DNA of 64,000 bases. It comes from Algoriphagus limi (lineage in GTDB: Bacteria > Bacteroidota > Bacteroidia > Cytophagales > Cyclobacteriaceae). A program made the position numbers and the translations under genes. Below, piece by piece: positions 55,024 to 63,009 of the stretch. The notes below the pieces were generated by a model. The model was not told the origin of the DNA, ran no database searches, and saw only the letters and a program-made list of their open reading frames with translations. Numbering within the stretch: position 1 is the stretch's first letter; each line of letters begins with the position of its first letter. Location: NCBI RefSeq assembly GCF_024919275.1, contig NZ_JANWGH010000003.1:161677-225676 (forward strand), in the 5' to 3' direction.

Positions 55024-55596
55024 TTAGGAGGCTAAAAATTCCCGAACAAGTTTTTCTGCTTCTGCTGAGGACTTGGCAAAATCATCATTGATTATAGTCA
55101 CATCAAACTGCGGCTCAAATTTCATCTCAAATTCTGCCTTATACAATCTTCTGGATAGGGATTCATCAGATTCGGTTCCTCGGTCATTGAGTCGGGATTT
55201 GAGGACTTCTAAAGACGGAACCTTCACAAAAATCGCCAGTGCATGATCTCCGAAATATTTTTTCAGCGCCAATCCACCCTTGACGTCTACATCAAAAATG
55301 ACCGCTTTACCTGAATCCCAAATGCGCTGTATTTCTTCTTTCAGCGTGCCATAAAAGTTTCCTTCATAGACCTCTTCCCATTCAATGAAAGCATCCTCGT
55401 CGATTTTTCGCTTAAATTCCTCTTGGGACAAAAAGTAATAATCCTTCCCGTGCACCTCATGTCTTCCTCTTCGGTCCCGCGTACAGGCTGAAATAGAAAA
55501 TCCCAGATTTGGGATTCGTTCGATCAGGTATTTGACCAGGGAGGTCTTTCCCGATCCGGAAGGCGCGGAGAAAATGATGGCTTTGCCTTGCGTCAT
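55024..55596 (-). CDS. gmk: Guanylate kinase
   Basis: A 190-residue protein. The P-loop IFSAPSGSGKTSLVKYL, the GMP-binding stretch (SISACTRDRRGRHEVHGKDY), EWEEVYEGNFYGTL and VIFDVDVKGGLALKKYF are characteristic. It converts GMP and ATP to GDP and ADP. Its start follows the anti-sigma gene stop by one base. Confidence 0.95.
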   Translation of the reverse strand: MTQGKAIIFSAPSGSGKTSLVKYLIERIPNLGFSISACTRDRRGRHEVHGKDYYFLSQEEFKRKIDEDAFIEWEEVYEGNFYGTLKEEIQRIWDSGKAVIFDVDVKGGLALKKYFGDHALAIFVKVPSLEVLKSRLNDRGTESDESLSRRLYKAEFEMKFEPQFDVTIINDDFAKSSAEAEKLVREFLAS

Positions 55597-55597
55597 C

Positions 55598-55873
55598 TTA
55601 TTTGCTTTCTTGGATCATTTGCCGGATAGAGTCGGCTAATTGATGGGGTACAGGTTGTTTGGTACATTTGGTTTTCAGTACTTCCCGGATGGCTTGTTCC
55701 AGATGAAAGTGCTCAAAGCAGGGCTGGCATTTGTCCAGCTTTTCTTTGAGGATTTCTTTGCCTTCCTCACCCATTTCTCCATCTAGAATACTTTCCAGCA
55801 GCTGAAAGCATTTGCTGACATCACTGCACTGAAGCTTTCGCTCCTCGGAAGATCCTTGTCCATTGTTTTCCAT
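55598..55873 (-). CDS. RsrA/ZAS-like anti-sigma factor
   Basis: A 91-residue cytoplasmic protein. The layout follows RsrA-type zinc-associated anti-sigma factors: an early Cys region (LQCSDVSKCFQLLESILDGE), a helix leading to CQPCFEHFHLEQAIREVL, then TKC and a C-terminal helix. In RsrA a His four residues before CxxC binds zinc; here Lys stands there (KLDKCQPC), so the zinc site would differ. It is 12 bases downstream of the sigma-factor gene, its probable partner. Confidence 0.75.
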   Translation of the reverse strand: MENNGQGSSEERKLQCSDVSKCFQLLESILDGEMGEEGKEILKEKLDKCQPCFEHFHLEQAIREVLKTKCTKQPVPHQLADSIRQMIQESK

Positions 55874-55885
55874 TTGGTATTCGTT

Positions 55886-56479
55886 TTATTCCTCCTCGTC
55901 TGTCTTGTAGCCCATGGATTGGGCATATCCTCGCAATTTTTCTTTTAACAGGTTCCGCGCCCGATGCAATCTCGATCGAACCGTTCCGATCGGGATATCC
56001 AAAATTTTGGCCATCTCTTCGTAGGTAAAACCCTCCAGATCCGCCAAAATGATCACTGTACGGAAGTCTACCGCCAAGGCATTAAGCGCATTGGAAATCT
56101 CATCTCCGAGCATATCCTTGACCGAATCAGCCCGTAAATCAGTAGTTCCTTGAAAGTCAACATCATCAGAGTTGTAATAAGTTTCAACTTCCTGATAATC
56201 GACCTTCGCAGGCTGCTTGCTTTTCTTCCGATATTCGTTGATAAAGCTGTTTTTCAGGATGCGAAACAGCCAGGCTTTGGCGTTGGTTCCCTGCTCAAAA
56301 GAATTGATAAATCGGTAGGCCTTGAGATACGTGTCCTGCACCAGGTCTTTGGCATCGTCCTCATCAAAGGTGAGCCGGTAGGCAAAATTGTACATGGAGT
56401 CTATGTGTGGCATAAACTCCCCGTCAAAAATGCGGTTTTTCTCTTCCTGCGTATATTTTCTGCGCTGACTTTCCGACAT
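55886..56479 (-). CDS. ECF (SigR/RpoE-like) RNA polymerase sigma factor
   Basis: A 197-residue protein from ATG 56477-56479; an earlier ATG adds three residues. Region 2 (DSMYNFAYRLTFDEDDAKDL, VQDTYLKAYRFINSFEQGTN, AKAWLFRILKNSFINEYRKK) and region 4 (FRTVIILADLEGFTYEEMAK, ILDIPIGTVRSRLHRARNLL) are complete. It directs transcription of a stress regulon, probably oxidative or thiol stress by analogy with SigR-RsrA. The anti-sigma gene follows. Confidence 0.92.
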   Translation of the reverse strand: MSESQRRKYTQEEKNRIFDGEFMPHIDSMYNFAYRLTFDEDDAKDLVQDTYLKAYRFINSFEQGTNAKAWLFRILKNSFINEYRKKSKQPAKVDYQEVETYYNSDDVDFQGTTDLRADSVKDMLGDEISNALNALAVDFRTVIILADLEGFTYEEMAKILDIPIGTVRSRLHRARNLLKEKLRGYAQSMGYKTDEEE

Positions 56480-56596
56480 AAGTCTCAAAAGTAATAATCT
56501 GCTTAATTTATAACTAGGAATCGGGAACTTATCCCCTCTTTTCCTTTATTTTGTTGCTTCGAAAAGGCCAAATTTTCTGACATCCCTCGATAAGCC

Positions 56597-57433
56597 ATGC
56601 TTTTCTTTCGATTGCTATCCCGACTTCCTCTTTCGGTCCTGTACCTATTCACGGACATCCTGTATCTAGTGGCCCGTTTTGTGATTCGGTATCGAAAAAA
56701 GGTCATCGATGAAAATCTTCGATATGCCTTTCCGGAACTTACAGACAAAGAGCGAAAAAAGGTCCGAAACCGATTTTACAGGAATTTTTCTGACACATTT
56801 GCTGAAACGATCAAATTACTGACAATTTCGGAGGAGGAATTTCGCCGCAGGTTTGTCATAGTCAATCAGCCTGATTTGGATGCCCCGGTCCATCAAGGGG
56901 TAAGCTCCATCATGATGACAGGGCATATTTTCAACTGGGAATGGGGAGTAGTAGGAACGAATTTATACACGGAGGTTCCTGTCGAAACAGTTTACCTGAA
57001 AGTGAATAATCCCTTTTTCAATGAGTTGATCAAAAAAATCCGGACACGATTTGGCGGATATGTAACCGAGAAAAAGGCATTTCGACGAGGCATGCTTACC
57101 TTGGGTAGGGATCCACGCATTGTCTTGCTTGGCTCAGATCAGCGCCCTCCATCTTCCGAAAATCGCTATCAGCGGGATTTTCTAAATCGCCCAGCGGTCT
57201 TTTTCGAAGGGGGAGAATTTCTTTCCAAAAAAATGAACCTCTATGTCCATTATGGGAAAATGACCAAAGTCAAGCGAGGATATTATCGCTATGAATACCT
57301 GCCTTTGGCAAGCCCTCCCTATGATGCTGAGGAACCACATTCCATCACGGATCGTTTTTGTGAAATGCTGGAAGAAAATATCCGCGAGCAGCCCGACATG
57401 TATCTTTGGAGCCATAAGCGGTGGAAGATTTGA
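56597..57433 (+). CDS. LpxL/HtrB-family lipid A acyltransferase
   Basis: A 278-residue protein with an N-terminal membrane-associated helix (LPLSVLYLFTDILYLVARFV). The HxxxxE active-site motif is GHIFNWEWG (His and Glu). GSDQRPPSSENRY and FFEGGEFLSKKMNLYVHYG are further segments of lysophospholipid/lauroyl acyltransferases. It should add a secondary acyl chain to lipid A or a related membrane lipid. It reads away from the sigma-factor gene and toward the helicase. Confidence 0.9.
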   Translation: MLFFRLLSRLPLSVLYLFTDILYLVARFVIRYRKKVIDENLRYAFPELTDKERKKVRNRFYRNFSDTFAETIKLLTISEEEFRRRFVIVNQPDLDAPVHQGVSSIMMTGHIFNWEWGVVGTNLYTEVPVETVYLKVNNPFFNELIKKIRTRFGGYVTEKKAFRRGMLTLGRDPRIVLLGSDQRPPSSENRYQRDFLNRPAVFFEGGEFLSKKMNLYVHYGKMTKVKRGYYRYEYLPLASPPYDAEEPHSITDRFCEMLEENIREQPDMYLWSHKRWKI

Positions 57434-57540
57434 AGTAGGATGAATTGAAAAATTGGAAAATTTCAAAATTGAAAAAATGTCCAAAATTCAGTTTCAATAA
57501 AATGTAAGCATCTAACTTCTTGTCTCTGATTTCTTGTTTC

Positions 57541-57588
57541 TGGCTACTTGATACTTGGTACTTGGTACTTTGGACTTCGTACTTAATA
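57541..57588. repeat. Degenerate tandem repeat of TACTTGG units
   Basis: About 50 bases of ACTTGATACTTGGTACTTGG-type tandem sequence before the helicase gene. Its minus-strand translation gives a KYQVS-type reading found as spurious protein ends in many Bacteroidota genomes (recalled, not checked). Likely a dispersed simple repeat. Confidence 0.5.
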
Positions 57589-57635
57589 CATATTACCATT
57601 TGTTATTAAACTCTAGCTACTAGCTACTCAAAATA

Positions 57636-59894
57636 ATGGATTACTTAGAGGAACTCAACCCCCCGCAGCGGGAAGCAGTCGAACATACAGAAGGGCCGGT
57701 GATGATTATTGCCGGTGCCGGCTCAGGCAAAACCCGGGTTTTAACTTACCGGATTGCCCACCTGATCTATGCTCGGGGGATTGATCCTTTTCAAATTCTT
57801 TCCCTGACTTTTACCAACAAGGCCGCCAATGAAATGAAGCAGCGGATCGAACGATTGGTTGGCCTGGAAGCTCGGAATACCTGGATGGGGACGTTCCACT
57901 CCATTTTTGCAAAAATCCTACGTGTCGAGTCCGAAAAAATCGGCTATCCATCCAATTTCACCATTTACGATACGGATGATTCGAAATCGCTCATTCGGAC
58001 CATCGTCAAGGAAATGCGATTGGATGATAAAGTGTACAAACCGGGAGTGGTTCTTTCCCGGATTTCAGGTGCAAAAAACCGCCTCATCTCCTGGCAAGCC
58101 TATCAGGCAGATCCCTTTGTCAAGGCAGATGATGAGGCAGCCATGAAACCTAGGATGGGGGAGATTTATCAACGCTACCAAGAGCGACTTTTCAAGGCTG
58201 GTGCTATGGATTTTGATGATCTCTTATTTAATACAAATGTGCTTTTCAGAGATCATATCGATGTGCTCAACAAATATCAGCAGCGCTTTAAATATGTGAT
58301 GGTGGATGAGTTTCAGGACACCAACCTTTCCCAATACCTAATCACCAAAAAACTGGCAGCCGTTCATCAAAATATCTGTGTAGTAGGGGATGATGCCCAG
58401 AGTATTTATGCTTTCCGCGGTGCGGATATCCAGAATATCTTGAATTTTGAAAAGGACTACCCGGATCTTTTCGTGGTGAAATTGGAGCAGAATTACCGTT
58501 CCACCAAGACCATTGTGGAGGCTGCCAATTCCATTATTGACAAAAATAAAGCCCAGCTCAAAAAGACCGTTTGGACCTCAAATCCCAATGGAGATCTGAT
58601 CGAATTAATCAAAGCAGCCTCGGATAATGAGGAGGGCCGAATCGTAGCTACGACCATTTTCGAAGAAAAGAATAATAAGAAACTTCAAAACTCTGATTTT
58701 GCAGTTCTATATCGAACCAACTCCCAGTCCCGAGCGATAGAAGAAGCGCTTCGCAAAATGAACCTGACCTATAAAATTGTGGGAGGGCTTTCTTTCTATC
58801 AGCGTAAGGAAATCAAGGATTTGATGGCCTACTTACGCTTTACGGTCAATCCAATGGATGAGGAAGCTTTCAAACGAATCATCAATTATCCTAAGCGGGG
58901 AATTGGTAATACTTCAGTTGAAAAAATCTTGGTAGCAGCTTACGACCATGATGTGCCACTTTGGGAAGTGGTTCAAAATCCATTTCCATTTTTGGGAGGC
59001 CGTGCAGGTTCGGCTGTGGATGATTTTGCAACCATGATTAAGGCTTTTCAGATCGAAGTTCAGCGAAAGGATGCCTACGAAGCAGCCAGTTCCATTGCTA
59101 AGCAAAGCGGTTTGCTTCGGGAACTATATGAGGATAAGACCATTGAAGGGTTGAACCGATATGAAAACGTGCAGGAACTCCTCAATGCGATGAAGGAGTA
59201 TGTGGACAATCCTGAAAATGAAGACAAGAGTTTGGGAGCCTTCTTGCAGGAAATCGCCCTGCTTACCGATAATGACCGGGATAAGGATACCACCGATGCC
59301 ATCACCTTGATGACCATTCACTCCGCCAAAGGATTGGAATTCAAGCAGGTCTTTGTGGTGGGAATGGAGGAGGATTTATTTCCTTCTCAAATGATGATGC
59401 AGAGTCGGGAAGACTTGGAAGAGGAACGTCGCTTATTCTATGTGGCTACTACCCGCGCAATGGATAAGTTGTATTTGACCTATGCGCTCAGTCGCTATCG
59501 ATTTGGTCGCTTGCTCAATTGTGAACCGAGCCGCTTTTTGGAAGAAATCGATCCGGCCTGTATCAAAGTGAATAAGAAAATGGCTACTCGGGAAATGCCG
59601 GGAGTATTCCGGCGAGAAGGCTTACCTGGAAGTACGGGATTTATCGGAATCAAGAAAAAACCAGAAACCCGTAGGCCTACTCAGATGAAGGTGCATACGC
59701 CGAGTCCCGATTTCAAGCCCAGCAATACCAATAACCTACAGGAAGGACAATTGGTGGAGCATCCAAAATTCGGTTATGGGAAGGTTTTGAAGATCGAAGT
59801 GGATGGACTTAATCGCAAGGCTACCATCCAATTTGAGCATTTTGGGGAGAAGACTTTATTACTTAGCTTTGCAAAGCTCAGGATTATAGACTAA
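57636..59894 (+). CDS. UvrD/PcrA-type ATP-dependent DNA helicase
   Basis: A 752-residue superfamily 1A helicase. LNPPQREAVEHTEGPVMIIA holds the Q motif, GAGSGKTR the Walker A loop, VMVDEFQDTNLSQY motif II, VVGDDAQSIYAFRGA motif III, LEQNYRST motif IV, LMTIHSAKGLEFKQVFVVG motif V and LFYVATTRAMDKLYLTYA motif VI. The C-terminus (LVEHPKFGYGKVLKIEVDG) is the Tudor-like domain of PcrA that contacts RNA polymerase. It unwinds DNA 3' to 5' in repair and replication restart. It is followed by the DUF4290 gene after 29 bases. Confidence 0.95.
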   Translation: MDYLEELNPPQREAVEHTEGPVMIIAGAGSGKTRVLTYRIAHLIYARGIDPFQILSLTFTNKAANEMKQRIERLVGLEARNTWMGTFHSIFAKILRVESEKIGYPSNFTIYDTDDSKSLIRTIVKEMRLDDKVYKPGVVLSRISGAKNRLISWQAYQADPFVKADDEAAMKPRMGEIYQRYQERLFKAGAMDFDDLLFNTNVLFRDHIDVLNKYQQRFKYVMVDEFQDTNLSQYLITKKLAAVHQNICVVGDDAQSIYAFRGADIQNILNFEKDYPDLFVVKLEQNYRSTKTIVEAANSIIDKNKAQLKKTVWTSNPNGDLIELIKAASDNEEGRIVATTIFEEKNNKKLQNSDFAVLYRTNSQSRAIEEALRKMNLTYKIVGGLSFYQRKEIKDLMAYLRFTVNPMDEEAFKRIINYPKRGIGNTSVEKILVAAYDHDVPLWEVVQNPFPFLGGRAGSAVDDFATMIKAFQIEVQRKDAYEAASSIAKQSGLLRELYEDKTIEGLNRYENVQELLNAMKEYVDNPENEDKSLGAFLQEIALLTDNDRDKDTTDAITLMTIHSAKGLEFKQVFVVGMEEDLFPSQMMMQSREDLEEERRLFYVATTRAMDKLYLTYALSRYRFGRLLNCEPSRFLEEIDPACIKVNKKMATREMPGVFRREGLPGSTGFIGIKKKPETRRPTQMKVHTPSPDFKPSNTNNLQEGQLVEHPKFGYGKVLKIEVDGLNRKATIQFEHFGEKTLLLSFAKLRIID

Positions 59895-59923
59895 GTGAAT
59901 GCCCTTCTGCCTTTGGTGATTTT

Positions 59924-60607
59924 TTGTTACCTTTTGATCGGCAGCCCAAGAGGGCGAAAGAGCAGCTAAAATCAGAAAACAAGACTATTTTGAAAGAATA
60001 CGGAAAAAACATTCAAGGCTTGGTGGACTATGTCTGCAGCATTGAAGACCGGGAAAAACGCACTGCCAGCGCTTATACCATTATTGATATCATCAAGCAG
60101 TTGAATCCTGCTATGAAGCAGGAGAATGATCAGAAAATTTGGGATGATATCTACATCATGTCAGATTTCAAATTGGATGTGGATAGTCCCTTCCCAATGC
60201 CAGAAAAGGAGTTGCTCGGGAAAAAGCCTTTGCCAATCGGCTATCCTAGAGGAGAAGTTCGCTTTAAGCATTATGGACGAAACATCGAGAAATTGATCGA
60301 GAAAGCGATCGAAATCGAAGATGATGAGGAGCAGGAAGCAGCAATCATCTACATCGGACAGTTAATGCGAAGCTTTCATTCCACTTGGAACCGCGACAAT
60401 TTCGATGATGGCATCATCATTGACGATATCAAAACGCTCTCCGGTGGGAAGCTGCATATCGATTTGGAAAAAGTAAAAGAAAACGCCCTTTTCGAATCCA
60501 ATACCAGACGGGACTTCAAAGTGCCATCCCACGAAGAGCACAGTGGTAAAAACAAGCGAGGCGGAGGCCGTCGCAGAAATGGACATAACAAAAAACGGCG
60601 AAACTAA
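59924..60607 (+). CDS. DUF4290 family protein (TTG start)
   Basis: A 227-residue protein. No ATG lies at a suitable place; the frame starts at TTG 59924-59926, reading LLPFDRQPKRAKEQLKSENK (Leu read as Met). The family core LKEYGKNIQGLVDYVCSIED and YGRNIEKLIEKAIEIEDDEE is clear. The C-terminus is basic (NKRGGGRRRNGHNKKRRN), as for a nucleic-acid-associated protein. DUF4290 is Bacteroidota-specific and of unknown function. It ends at the base before the murA ATG, a strong sign of coupling with murA. Confidence 0.85.
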   Translation: MLPFDRQPKRAKEQLKSENKTILKEYGKNIQGLVDYVCSIEDREKRTASAYTIIDIIKQLNPAMKQENDQKIWDDIYIMSDFKLDVDSPFPMPEKELLGKKPLPIGYPRGEVRFKHYGRNIEKLIEKAIEIEDDEEQEAAIIYIGQLMRSFHSTWNRDNFDDGIIIDDIKTLSGGKLHIDLEKVKENALFESNTRRDFKVPSHEEHSGKNKRGGGRRRNGHNKKRRN

Positions 60608-61912
60608 ATGGCATCTTTTCGGGTCCGTGGTGGAAATCAGCTCAAGGGTGAGATTATTCCCCAAGGAGCAAAAAACGAAGCGCTTCAAATTCTTTGCGCA
60701 GTACTTTTAACAGACGAAAAAGTCACCATCCATAAAATCCCCAATATCCGGGACGTCAACAAACTCATAGAGCTTTTGAGCGATATGGGTGTGAAGGTGA
60801 CCAAACTTGGTCCTGAATCCTACTCATTTCAAGCAGACGAGATCAATCTGGAATATTTGGAAACAGAAGACTTTTTGAAAAAAGCTTCTGCACTCCGAGG
60901 TTCTGTGATGATTTTGGGTCCACTTTTGACCCGCTTTGGTACAGGAAAACTATCCAAGCCGGGCGGAGATAAGATCGGCCGACGTAGGATGGATACCCAC
61001 TTTACCGGTTTCCAAAAACTAGGAGCCAAATTTCACTATGATGCCGAGCGAGAAATTTTCCATATAGACGGAAAGCATCTGAAGGGTACTTATATGCTTT
61101 TGGATGAAGCTTCTGTCACTGGCACTGCCAATATCGTGATGGCAGCCGTAATGGCAGAAGGCAAGACTACCATCTATAACGCGGCCTGCGAACCTTATTT
61201 ACAGCAGCTTTGCGACATGCTCAACCGCATGGGAGCTAAAATCACCGGAGTCGGTTCCAACTTGCTTCACATTGAAGGAGTGGAGCGACTAGGTGGGACC
61301 ACTCATACCATGTTGCCGGATATGATTGAGATTGGTTCTTTCATAGGTTTGGCAGCCATGACTCAATCCGAAATCACCATTAAAAACTGTCAAATCCCGA
61401 AGCTTGGTATCATTCCTGATACATTTAAGCGAATGGGGATTAAGATGGAGTTCCGTGGTGATGATATTTTTATTCCTGCACAAGATCATTATGAAATTGA
61501 AACCTTTATAGATGGTTCGATTTTGACGATTGCAGATCAGATTTGGCCTGGCTTTACTCCAGATTTATTGTCTATCGTATTGGTGACAGCTACCCAGGCA
61601 AAAGGGACGGTTTTAGTACACCAAAAAATGTTTGAATCCCGCTTGTTCTTCGTGGATAAGTTGATCGACATGGGAGCACAGATTATCCTTTGCGACCCGC
61701 ATCGTGCTACTGTGATCGGCTTGGATAGAAAATATCCGCTACGTGGTATTCGCATGACTTCTCCTGATATTCGAGCTGGGGTGGCTTTGTTGATTGCAGC
61801 CCTTTCTGCAAATGGGACCTCCATCATCGATAATATCGAGCAAATTGATCGGGGCTATCAAATGATTGATCAGCGATTGAATGCATTGGGTGCTGATATA
61901 GAGCGTCTGTAA
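60608..61912 (+). CDS. murA: UDP-N-acetylglucosamine 1-carboxyvinyltransferase with Asp at the Cys site
   Basis: A 434-residue EPT-family enzyme for the first committed step of peptidoglycan synthesis. NQLKGEIIPQGAKNEALQIL contains the substrate Lys-Asn pair; VTGTANIVMAAVMAEG, GDDIFIPAQDH and GIRMTSPDIRAGVALLIAAL are family segments. The active-site loop reads KLSKPGGDKIGRRRMD, with Asp121 where most bacteria have the catalytic Cys attacked by fosfomycin. Asp forms are natural in Mycobacterium and Chlamydia and resist fosfomycin (established knowledge). It is therefore expected to be active and resistant. Confidence 0.95.
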   Translation: MASFRVRGGNQLKGEIIPQGAKNEALQILCAVLLTDEKVTIHKIPNIRDVNKLIELLSDMGVKVTKLGPESYSFQADEINLEYLETEDFLKKASALRGSVMILGPLLTRFGTGKLSKPGGDKIGRRRMDTHFTGFQKLGAKFHYDAEREIFHIDGKHLKGTYMLLDEASVTGTANIVMAAVMAEGKTTIYNAACEPYLQQLCDMLNRMGAKITGVGSNLLHIEGVERLGGTTHTMLPDMIEIGSFIGLAAMTQSEITIKNCQIPKLGIIPDTFKRMGIKMEFRGDDIFIPAQDHYEIETFIDGSILTIADQIWPGFTPDLLSIVLVTATQAKGTVLVHQKMFESRLFFVDKLIDMGAQIILCDPHRATVIGLDRKYPLRGIRMTSPDIRAGVALLIAALSANGTSIIDNIEQIDRGYQMIDQRLNALGADIERL

Positions 61913-61923
61913 AAACAAGACTT

Positions 61924-62916
61924 ATGCCGCTGAGCCCCTCTGAGTTGGAACAGGAAATCCGAGTAAATCGAAAGCTTCCTCAGAATATCAGAGAGGAAGA
62001 TCAACCCCTGTTCCAAAACTGGCTCGAATCCTCTTTTAGTATGAAACCCTGTTGGGTTTTAGAGGATGCCTTGATTCTTCAGGATACCGTTTTTTCTTGG
62101 AGGGAATTACGTTTTTTCGATTCCCATACCCATGTTTATGGCTTGGGCCCCTTGCCTTTGGGGAAGCGAGTTTTGAATTGTGCCCTTCGAAAATGGAGAA
62201 CCATCGAAGCGGGTATTTGGATCAAGGATGAGTGGAGTGCGAATTATTTTCATTGGATGACGGATTGTCTTCCGCGCATTTGGCAAGGTCTTGAAAAAGG
62301 AATCACGGATCGAGTGATTTTGCATGAAGCCTATCAAAAACTCCCTTATGTAAGCCAAAGCCTTGAGATGATCGGGGTAACTCCTGTTTATTATTCTGCT
62401 TCTGAAAATCTAAAAGTTAAAAAGCTAGTATTGACTTCCAGAACAGCAGAATTCCCTCATTTCAACCCAAAATACACCTTGGAGACCAGGGACAGAATTT
62501 CTAAGATTTCTGAGAATCCCAGCCGGAAAGTTTACATCAGTCGCGAAAAAGCTCCTAAGCGTCGGGTGCTCAATGAAACGGAAGTAGAGTTGATGCTGCG
62601 CAAAAGAGGATTTGAGATTTTTCATGCCGAAAATTTCTCAGTCCAGCAACAGGTAGAACTCATGGGCGAAACGCAATTGCTGGTTTCTTTGCACGGAGCC
62701 GCTTTGACTAATATGATTTTTTTGCCTTCAGGAAGCCAAGTGTTGGAACTTCGCAATTATCATGATGATAAGACTAATTGCTATTTCAATTTAGCCAATG
62801 CGCTCGGGCTATCTTATTATTATACCTTAAACGAAGGGACCGAGAAGAACACTATTTTGGCCGATTTCAACATAGATGTAGAATCTCTTGAAGAGGTTTT
62901 GGATAGCATGGCTTGA
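61924..62916 (+). CDS. GT61 (DUF563) family glycosyltransferase
   Basis: A 330-residue protein with no signal peptide. Family segments: WSANYFHWMTDCLPRIWQGL, RKVYISREKAPKRRVLNETE, MGETQLLVSLHGAALTNMIF, LPSGSQVLELRNYHD. The HGAALTNMIFL stretch is typical for GT61. In bacteria such enzymes often act on surface polysaccharides or capsule; the acceptor is unknown. It starts 11 bases after murA and may share its transcript. Confidence 0.88.
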   Translation: MPLSPSELEQEIRVNRKLPQNIREEDQPLFQNWLESSFSMKPCWVLEDALILQDTVFSWRELRFFDSHTHVYGLGPLPLGKRVLNCALRKWRTIEAGIWIKDEWSANYFHWMTDCLPRIWQGLEKGITDRVILHEAYQKLPYVSQSLEMIGVTPVYYSASENLKVKKLVLTSRTAEFPHFNPKYTLETRDRISKISENPSRKVYISREKAPKRRVLNETEVELMLRKRGFEIFHAENFSVQQQVELMGETQLLVSLHGAALTNMIFLPSGSQVLELRNYHDDKTNCYFNLANALGLSYYYTLNEGTEKNTILADFNIDVESLEEVLDSMA

Positions 62917-63009
62917 ATTGGGGAGAAAGCAAGGAGAATAGGTTTTTACTCGATTAAATCTTCTTTTTTTCCTATCTTCTAGAAAAAATTCTCAAACCCA
63001 AAAAAAACC

